The notes under the pieces: model-generated
The model's input: the letters and a program-made list of their open reading frames with translations, nothing else
What the model was told of the DNA's origin: nothing
The model's database searches: none
Made by a program: the position numbers and the translations under genes
NCBI GenBank assembly: GCA_964348615.1
Contig: CAYGDE010000037.1
Span: 1 to 6,154 of the forward strand
Reading direction: 5' to 3'
Length of the DNA stretch: 6,154 nucleotides
Origin: DATIHT01 sp964348615
GTDB taxonomy: Bacteria > Patescibacteriota > Microgenomatia > Curtissbacterales > GWA2-41-24
Part shown: one piece after another, positions 1 to 4,636 of the stretch
Numbering within the stretch: the stretch's first letter is position 1
Layout: each line of letters starts with the position of its first letter

Positions 1-117
1 GCTAAGTGTTGTATTTTAATAATGTAACTTTCAAGGCTAATTAGCACTTCTTAAGTCTGCTTGATAGAAGATTAAGTAAGACAATTAGACTAACAGGGCA
101 ATAAAAATGCTGATTTT

Positions 118-149
118 AAACTTATAATTATTATACATAGGATAAGTTT
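118..149. repeat. 8-bp inverted repeat with T-run
   Basis: AAACTTAT at 118-125 pairs perfectly with ATAAGTTT at 142-149 across a 16-nt loop, and a run of five T (147-151) ends the right arm. On the plus strand this resembles a weak, AT-only terminator hairpin for some gene left of the window. The stem lacks GC pairs, so it may be chance in AT-rich DNA. Confidence 0.25.
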
Positions 150-330
150 TTAGGTCATTTTTAAAAGACAATTTCGGGATGGAATTTTGTGATATATTGC
201 TAAAAACTTTACCATAGGTGAAATATGTTTAAAAAGTACGCATAATTGCCCACGATTGTATAACTTTGATATATATCGTATATATTTATGTATGGCTGTT
301 TTTAGTCTTTCACGCACACTTTCATGAAGA

Positions 331-358
331 TTGTTAATGGGTTTGGAATTGGTATAAT
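331..358 (+). promoter_or_regulatory. Probable sigma-70-type promoter of leuS
   Basis: The -10 box is a perfect TATAAT at 353-358, preceded directly by TGG (350-352), which makes an extended -10 (TGnTATAAT). A -35-like TTGTTA lies at 331-336 with a 16-bp spacer. Transcription would start near 365, leaving about 5 nt before the ATG at 371, so the mRNA is predicted to be leaderless or nearly so. No Shine-Dalgarno sequence lies in the short gap. This is inferred from the consensus match alone. Confidence 0.6.
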
Positions 359-370
359 TAATTTGCTTTT

Positions 371-2866
371 ATGATGAAAAAGTATATTCCTTCGGAAGTA
401 GAAAAATCGGTCCAGGCTAAGTGGGAAAAGACCTTTAAACCTGTTTCCCTTGCGGATTCAAAACGTAAGTACTATCTACTTGTAGAATTCCCTTATTCTT
501 CGGGAGATTTGCATATTGGCCATTGGTTTGCATTTGGCGTGACCGACATTTTTGCAAGGTATAAAAAGATGCAAGGCTATAATGTATTCTTTCCAGTAGG
601 GTTTGATTCATTTGGATTACCTGCGGAAAACGCTGCTATCAAGCGTAACCTTCACCCGAGAGATTGGACTTTAAAAAACGTTGCCACTATGCGTAAGCAG
701 TTTGGGCTTATGGGTGCTTTGCATGATTGGAATCATGAGGTCGTAACATGCTTACCCCAATACTACAAGTGGAACCAATGGATCTTTTTAAAGATGCTAG
801 AAAAGGGGATTGCTTATAGAGGTCATAAGCTATCAAACTGGTGTCCTACAGATCAAACTGTACTTGCGGATGAGCAAGTTGTTAATGGTAAGTGCGATAG
901 GTGTGGGGCTGATATTGTACAGAAGGAAGTTGGACAATGGTTTTTGAAAATAACCGAGTATGCAGATAAACTGCTTTGGAAAGGGGACGAGAAGATAGAT
1001 TGGCCCAAGTCGGTTCGAGTTGGCCAAAACGCCTGGATTGGGAAAAGTGAGGGTATGGAGATCAAGTTCAAAGTTGAAAGTTCAAAGTTGAAAGTTGAAA
1101 GTGATATTAGGGTCTACACGGTTTTTCCTGAGACTATTTATGGTGTGACGTATATGGTTTTGGCGCCCGAGCATAAACTTGTACCAGAATTGACAACGCA
1201 AGATCAGAAAAAAGAAGTTGATGAATATATCAAAAGAGCACAAAAGAAATCACAACTAGAAAGAATTAGCTTGGACAAGGAAAAAACAGGTGTTTTTTCC
1301 GGAAGCTTTTGTATTAACCCTGTAAACGGTGCCAAAGTTCCCATATGGATTGCAGATTACGTGATTGCCGGTTACGGCACTGGTGCTGTGATGGGTGTTC
1401 CAGGTTCTGACCACCGCGATTTCGAGTTTGCCAAAAAATATAAATTGCCGATTGTTAAGGTTATTGGCTCTTTTGCCGACGACCAGTCGGAGATTAAAAC
1501 TGCAAAAGATGTGCTGGAGGAAGGATATCTTGTTGCATCAGGCAAATTTTCTGGTCTTAAAACACCAGTTCCTGCCAAGGAAAAATTAAAAGATTTTCTT
1601 TCGGAAAATAACTGGGGTGAGAGAAAAACCCAATTTCACCTACATGATTGGTCAATTTCCCGCCAAAGGTATTGGGGGACGCCGATTCCGATTATCAATT
1701 GCCCTAAGTGCGCCGCTGTGCCTGTGCCGTATGACCAACTCCCAGTGGAATTGCCGTATGAAGGTGTGGATTATGCTCCTACTGGAAAGCCACCTTTGGC
1801 TTCCGCTGAAAAATGGATGAAGGTGGCATGTCCAAATTGTGGCGGGGATGCAACGAGGGAACCGGAGACAATGGATGGTTTTTTTGATAATTCATGGTAC
1901 TTTTTCCGGTATTTGCGGGACGTTGGGGCAAAAGAAGAAGATTTGCCTTGGGACCCTGAACTTGTTAAGGCGTGGATGCCTGTGGATATTTATTTTGGCG
2001 GGGCGGAACATACACTTGGCCACACTCTCTATTCCAGATTTTTTACTAAGTTTTTTTCTGACCTTGGTTTGGTAGATTTTGATGAATACGCCAAAATGCG
2101 GGTAAACCATGGAGTAATTTTGGGGCCAGATGGTTCTCGCATGAGTAAATCTCGGGGAAATGTAGTTAACCCGGATGAAGAAGTTAAAAAATATGGCGCT
2201 GACGCAATTAGAACTTATTTGGCATTTATTGGCCCTTACGATTTGGTTGCACCTTGGGATCCGGGCGGAATTGGTGGAGTTTATCACTTTTTGGAAAGGG
2301 TTTGGAAGCTTTTTGAGGCAGTAGGCTTTGATTTGGGTTCTGTTACCCCTCAGGCTACCGAAAACTTGTCAGACGAAGACCTGCTGATTATGAATCAGTC
2401 GATCAAAAAAGTTGGTGAAGATATTGAGGCGATAAAATTTAATACCGCAGTTTCGACGCTGATGAGTTGGCTTAATTACCTGAGCGGGAAAGCTCATAGA
2501 GGTAAAGAGTCAGAGGGAGAGAGCGTTTCCTTGATTGAATATCAGACTTTCCTCAAGCTTCTTGCTCCTTTTGCCCCGCATATAACCGAGGAGTTATGGC
2601 AGATGATAAGAAGTTCACATAACTCTTCAATTCATGATGAACCATGGCCACAGTACGATGAAGGGAAAATTAAGGCTCAAAAGGTTACTATTGTTGTTCA
2701 AATAAATGGCAAAGTTAGAGATAGATTGCTAACTGAAGCTGGAATTTCCCAAGAACAAGTCGAAAATCTAGCACTTGCCATGCCTAGAGTGCAAAATTTC
2801 ATGGGTAATCAAAAGCCTCGAAAAACAATCTTTGTTGCCGACAGGCTGATTAATTTTGTTGTCTGA
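371..2866 (+). CDS. leuS: Leucyl-tRNA synthetase (class I, complete)
   Basis: Cytoplasmic enzyme that charges tRNA-Leu with leucine using ATP. The 831 residues are close to the usual bacterial length of about 860. The class I signatures are both present: HIGH at residues 48-51, and the second signature as RMSKS at 590-594, with Arg for the usual first Lys. A zinc-binding segment (C158, C175, C178) precedes the CP1 editing domain (about 225-415), which has the GTGAVMGVP stretch and D347. A four-cysteine knuckle (C444, C447, C487, C490) precedes the ETMDGFFDNSWYFFRY motif. The anticodon-binding domain follows, and then the C-terminal domain with VVQINGKVRD. Oddities: residues 233-245 are encoded by a 7-bp tandem repeat, and the threonine-rich editing motif reads TVFPET instead of the common TTRPDT. 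Two ATGs (371, 374) start the gene; the first is chosen because the promoter is so close. It stops with TGA and converges on the next gene after 14 bp. Confidence 0.98.
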   Translation: MMKKYIPSEVEKSVQAKWEKTFKPVSLADSKRKYYLLVEFPYSSGDLHIGHWFAFGVTDIFARYKKMQGYNVFFPVGFDSFGLPAENAAIKRNLHPRDWTLKNVATMRKQFGLMGALHDWNHEVVTCLPQYYKWNQWIFLKMLEKGIAYRGHKLSNWCPTDQTVLADEQVVNGKCDRCGADIVQKEVGQWFLKITEYADKLLWKGDEKIDWPKSVRVGQNAWIGKSEGMEIKFKVESSKLKVESDIRVYTVFPETIYGVTYMVLAPEHKLVPELTTQDQKKEVDEYIKRAQKKSQLERISLDKEKTGVFSGSFCINPVNGAKVPIWIADYVIAGYGTGAVMGVPGSDHRDFEFAKKYKLPIVKVIGSFADDQSEIKTAKDVLEEGYLVASGKFSGLKTPVPAKEKLKDFLSENNWGERKTQFHLHDWSISRQRYWGTPIPIINCPKCAAVPVPYDQLPVELPYEGVDYAPTGKPPLASAEKWMKVACPNCGGDATREPETMDGFFDNSWYFFRYLRDVGAKEEDLPWDPELVKAWMPVDIYFGGAEHTLGHTLYSRFFTKFFSDLGLVDFDEYAKMRVNHGVILGPDGSRMSKSRGNVVNPDEEVKKYGADAIRTYLAFIGPYDLVAPWDPGGIGGVYHFLERVWKLFEAVGFDLGSVTPQATENLSDEDLLIMNQSIKKVGEDIEAIKFNTAVSTLMSWLNYLSGKAHRGKESEGESVSLIEYQTFLKLLAPFAPHITEELWQMIRSSHNSSIHDEPWPQYDEGKIKAQKVTIVVQINGKVRDRLLTEAGISQEQVENLALAMPRVQNFMGNQKPRKTIFVADRLINFVV
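1069..1103 (+). repeat. In-frame 7-bp tandem repeat in leuS, 5 units
   Basis: Five consecutive heptamers of the form SAAAGTT (CAAAGTT, GAAAGTT, CAAAGTT, GAAAGTT, GAAAGTG) cover 35 bp. They are preceded by a degenerate CAAGTT at 1063-1068. The reading frame turns them into residues about 233-245, FKVESSKLKVESD, in a loop near the start of the CP1 editing domain just before the threonine-rich motif. Seven is not a multiple of three, so gain or loss of one unit would frameshift an essential gene. Confidence 0.85.
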
Positions 2867-2880
2867 GATTGCGTTTCCAG

Positions 2881-3360
2881 TTAAATAGGCCGAGCTTGTT
2901 TTGTAAGCTCGTTTAGCTGTGAGGTAATTTCACCTAGTCGCTGTTCAATCTCAAGAGCACTCGGTGAGGCGGATTCTTCAAACAGACATCTTATTTCCTG
3001 CGCAGCTTTTTGGGCAAGATTTATGGCTAAGATGGCTGTTTGCGGATCGTCTGGAAACAGCCTATTTGTATGCATGTTCACTTTTGTTTCGGCTTCTTCT
3101 TGGAATTTTGCAATATCGTTTTCCTTTGCCCTTTTTTTATAAAAAAGACCCGTAGGCAATGCTTCTAATTTTTCGACGGTTACCATTTTTGTTAATAAAC
3201 TTCGGACAAGTGTGCCTATGCCACCTTGAAAACCTACTGTTTGGTTGACACAGAAATACATACGAGATTCTTCGTCTTGCGCTTTTAATTTAACTCCCCA
3301 CCTGTCAATGAAAAAACTTCCAGTTAACTGATGTAATGCGGATGAGCCCTCTTTTGTCAT
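2881..3360 (-). CDS. Conserved-looking hypothetical protein, 159 aa
   Basis: I do not recognise this family. The protein starts MTKEGSSALHQLTGSFF and ends LTKQARPI. It has no signal peptide, no membrane segment and no cysteine metal motif, so a soluble cytoplasmic protein is expected. Residues about 10-60 look mixed or beta-rich (FFIDRWGVKLKAQ, MYFCVNQTVGFQGGIG). Residues about 75-155 are charged and probably helical, with a possible coiled segment in LEIEQRLGEITSQLNELTK. The reading is supported by length, by a good promoter directly upstream of its ATG on the same strand, and by the absence of any alternative long frame opposite. It is transcribed toward leuS and divergently from the metallopeptidase gene, so it is probably monocistronic. 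No function can be assigned. Confidence 0.8.
   Translation of the reverse strand: MTKEGSSALHQLTGSFFIDRWGVKLKAQDEESRMYFCVNQTVGFQGGIGTLVRSLLTKMVTVEKLEALPTGLFYKKRAKENDIAKFQEEAETKVNMHTNRLFPDDPQTAILAINLAQKAAQEIRCLFEESASPSALEIEQRLGEITSQLNELTKQARPI
2891..2911 (+). terminator. Possible hairpin terminator for leuS
   Basis: CGAGCTT (2891-2897) pairs perfectly with AAGCTCG (2905-2911) across a 7-nt loop, 25 bp after the leuS stop, and is followed by a short TTT. It lies inside the 3' end of the convergent gene. The short U-tract makes it a weak intrinsic terminator, and it may only be a coincidental hairpin. In the minus direction no T-run follows. Confidence 0.35.
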
Positions 3361-3377
3361 TGTTAGAATGAATGCTA

Positions 3378-3406
3378 ATTATATCTCAGTTTTACTATAG
3401 CGTCAC
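3378..3406 (-). promoter_or_regulatory. Probable promoter of the 159-aa minus-strand gene
   Basis: Read on the minus strand, a perfect TATAAT (plus coordinates 3378-3383) lies 17 bp downstream of GTGACG (3401-3406), which matches 4 of 6 bases of TTGACA. Transcription would begin near 3370, about 10 nt before the ATG at 3360, giving a very short leader without a Shine-Dalgarno sequence. It is placed divergently to the downstream plus-strand cluster. Confidence 0.6.
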
Positions 3407-3411
3407 CCCAA

Positions 3412-3439
3412 ACAGTTGACAGTTGGCAGTTCACAGTTG
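3412..3439 (+). repeat. 7-bp tandem repeat before metallopeptidase gene, 4 units
   Basis: Four heptamers follow one another: ACAGTTG, ACAGTTG, GCAGTTC, ACAGTTG. Together they take up most of the stretch just upstream of the GTG start at 3451. They resemble the leuS tract (SAAAGTT) in period and in the shared AGTT core. The first junction creates a perfect TTGACA hexamer at 3416-3421. Confidence 0.8.
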
Positions 3440-3444
3440 AAAAT
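3416..3444 (+). promoter_or_regulatory. Candidate promoter built from the heptamer repeat
   Basis: A perfect -35 hexamer TTGACA (3416-3421) is formed at a repeat-unit junction. At 17 bp spacing lies GAAAAT (3439-3444), 4 of 6 matches to TATAAT. The expected start of transcription falls at about 3451, exactly on the GTG start codon, which would give a leaderless mRNA for the metallopeptidase and competence cluster. The -10 is poor, so this stays tentative. Confidence 0.35.
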
Positions 3445-3450
3445 ATTTGT

Positions 3451-3924
3451 GTGCGAGACGACAAATGGCTTGAATTTGAACTTGATTATCTTCTTAAGAC
3501 TTACTTTTCAAATGTTGCACTTATCAACCCGATTGAGATTAAGTTCGGAAGAGAAGCTAAGTTTCGGTTTGGATCGATAAGGCTTGTGAGTGATCATAGA
3601 GTCAGAGGTAACAAAAGAGTCAAAGGTTTGAGAAGCATAATTAGAGTTGGTGATAAGCCCAAAAAAAGCATTATTATTATTACTTCGATGTTTGCCGCGG
3701 AAAATATTCCGGTTGATGTTGTCCGCTATACAATCGCGCACGAACTTTGTCATTATGCCCATGGATTTTCTTCCACAAACAAACGGCTTTTTAAACATCC
3801 TCACCATGGCGGAATTGTAAACAAAGAGCTTAAAGTGCGGGGAGCGGCTGAGCTGATTGGGGCTTTTAAGAAGTGGCTGAAGGAGTATAGAGCGAAAATA
3901 TTGGCAGGAAGAATGAGGATTTAG
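3451..3924 (+). CDS. Small zinc metallopeptidase-like protein with HELCH motif (SprT-like)
   Basis: The 157-residue protein has a zincin signature H97-E98-L99-C100-H101 in AHELCHYAHGF. A downstream histidine cluster HPHHGG (116-121) could supply the third zinc ligand. Spacing and the short single-domain form recall SprT-like or YgjP-like metallopeptidases, but assignment to one family is inference. No signal peptide or membrane segment is visible, so it is probably cytoplasmic. The N-terminal half is basic, including the stretch RVRGNKRVKGLRS, and could touch nucleic acid. GTG at 3451 is the only usual start codon in frame between the upstream stop (3376) and M80, which would be too short. 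It has no Shine-Dalgarno sequence. It is followed after 58 bp by comEA and may be co-transcribed with the competence genes; the substrate is unknown. Confidence 0.85.
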   Translation: MRDDKWLEFELDYLLKTYFSNVALINPIEIKFGREAKFRFGSIRLVSDHRVRGNKRVKGLRSIIRVGDKPKKSIIIITSMFAAENIPVDVVRYTIAHELCHYAHGFSSTNKRLFKHPHHGGIVNKELKVRGAAELIGAFKKWLKEYRAKILAGRMRI

Positions 3925-3975
3925 TAAAGATAGTAAAGGTAGCAAAGATAGAAGAGATAGTAAAACTAGAAAAGA
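3922..3975 (+). repeat. 9-bp tandem repeat between metallopeptidase gene and comEA, 6 units
   Basis: Six nonamers run without gaps: TAGTAAAGA, TAGTAAAGG, TAGCAAAGA, TAGAAGAGA, TAGTAAAAC, TAGAAAAGA, followed by a partial TAGAC. The first TAG is the stop codon of the metallopeptidase gene. Because the period is a multiple of three, every later unit puts another TAG in the same frame. The tract fills nearly the whole spacer before the comEA start at 3983. Confidence 0.85.
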
Positions 3976-3982
3976 TAGACCA

Positions 3983-4585
3983 ATGGAGCTAGAAGATTTT
4001 CAAGATTCCACTCGGGACAATAAAGTCCAATTAGGGACAATTGCCGCGTTTTTGGCCGGACTTTTTATATTGGTCTTGGGCGTTGGAATGTTTTTTTTCA
4101 AAGGCAATTCTTCTTTGCAGAATGATGTGCAGATTATTTCTTCAAGTTCTAGCCCGCAGTTGAATGTTGAGATTATGGTTGATGTTGTTGGCGCCGTAGT
4201 TTCCCCAGGAATATACAAATTACCAAAAGATTCGAGGGTTAATGACGCTGTTGCGGCAGCCGGCGGACTTACCCAAGAAGCTAATAGATCGAAGATAAAC
4301 TTGGCCGCAAAAGTGGTGGACGGACAGAAGGTGAATATTGGGTCAATAGGTGATTTGGCTACTGGGCAATTAGGTAGCGGAGAAGTAGCTGGAGTTTCGG
4401 AAGGCGGACTTGTTAGTGTCAACGATGCATCGCAGGCGCAGTTGGAAACACTGCCGGGAATTGGGCCGGTGACAGCTGGAAAAATCATCGATTTGCGCCC
4501 GTACGGAGCTCTAGAAGACTTAAAGATTAAAAAAGCAGTTGGTAGTGCGACTTATGAAAAAATCAAGGATTTGATAACACTCTAG
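3983..4585 (+). CDS. comEA: ComEA-type competence DNA-binding protein
   Basis: Membrane-anchored receptor that binds double-stranded DNA on the outer side of the cytoplasmic membrane and passes it to the ComEC channel. The 200 residues show the family's layout. A short cytoplasmic N-terminus is followed by one membrane segment at about 18-38, then a Ser-rich linker (53-57). An SLBB domain covers about 64-118 (VDVVGAVVSPGIYKL, AAAGGLT, INLAAKVVDGQKVNI). A Gly/Ser-rich linker follows, and a C-terminal helix-hairpin-helix DNA-binding domain spans about 143-200 (VNDASQAQLETLPGIGPVTAGKIIDLR). LPGIG at 157-161 is the first hairpin. ATG at 3983 is the natural start because the membrane helix follows at the usual distance; there is no Shine-Dalgarno sequence. 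comEC follows after 51 bp, the classic comEA-comEC order. Confidence 0.95.
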   Translation: MELEDFQDSTRDNKVQLGTIAAFLAGLFILVLGVGMFFFKGNSSLQNDVQIISSSSSPQLNVEIMVDVVGAVVSPGIYKLPKDSRVNDAVAAAGGLTQEANRSKINLAAKVVDGQKVNIGSIGDLATGQLGSGEVAGVSEGGLVSVNDASQAQLETLPGIGPVTAGKIIDLRPYGALEDLKIKKAVGSATYEKIKDLITL

Positions 4586-4627
4586 CAGGTAGTTTGTAGT
4601 AGGTAGTTATTAGTGGGTAGTTTATGA
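4586..4627 (+). repeat. 7-bp (14-bp) tandem repeat between comEA and comEC
   Basis: Directly after the comEA stop the spacer reads as heptamers CAGGTAG, TTTGTAG, TAGGTAG, TTATTAG, TGGGTAG and a decayed TTTATGA. The alternation of GGTAG-type and TTnnTAG-type units gives a weaker 14-bp period. It fills most of the 51-bp gap before the GTG start of comEC. Period and position match the other tracts in the window, although the unit sequence differs. Confidence 0.7.
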
Positions 4628-4628
4628 T
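4623..4628 (+). promoter_or_regulatory. Possible -10 box before comEC
   Basis: TATGAT matches TATAAT at 5 of 6 positions and ends 8 nt before the GTG at 4637, the same close spacing seen at the other predicted promoters. The best -35 at 17 bp (TAGGTA, 4600-4605) matches only 3 of 6. It could provide internal leaderless transcription of comEC, or be chance at the decayed end of the repeat tract. Confidence 0.25.
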
Positions 4629-4636
4629 AGTTTAAA

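Larger units (their letters stand above)
1..370. other. AT-rich gene-free region upstream of leuS
   Basis: No convincing coding region is present on either strand. The stretch is strongly AT-rich, with stops in all frames and only tiny ORFs such as 225-245. It contains a perfect 10-bp palindrome GCTAATTAGC at 36-45, an 8-bp inverted repeat at 118-149, an alternating TA stretch near 269-286, and the leuS promoter at its right end. I see no tRNA, rRNA or riboswitch fold that I can support. It is probably an intergenic region; the upstream neighbour lies outside the window. Confidence 0.6.

Noticed and set aside
225..245. Mini ORF starting MFKKYA, resembling the leuS N-terminus MMKKYIP
   Set aside because: Only six codons. 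The shared AAAAAGTA is short and expected by chance in AT-rich DNA, and there is no sign of a duplicated leuS 5' end.
269..286. Alternating TA stretch as a possible palindrome or operator
   Set aside because: The centre does not pair, and alternating TA is self-complementary at any offset, so it has no specific information.
1892..2287. 131-codon minus-strand frame inside leuS
   Set aside because: It lies opposite the conserved catalytic part of LeuRS, including the RMSKS motif; composition and lack of motifs mark it as a shadow.
3412..3975. CRISPR-like array in the repeat-rich spacers
   Set aside because: Units are 7 or 9 bp, directly adjacent without spacers, and degenerate; no cas gene is present.
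4000..4488. Long open frame on the minus strand opposite comEA
   Set aside because: It is a shadow of comEA, whose membrane, SLBB and helix-hairpin-helix domains are unmistakable; the antisense product has no recognisable feature.
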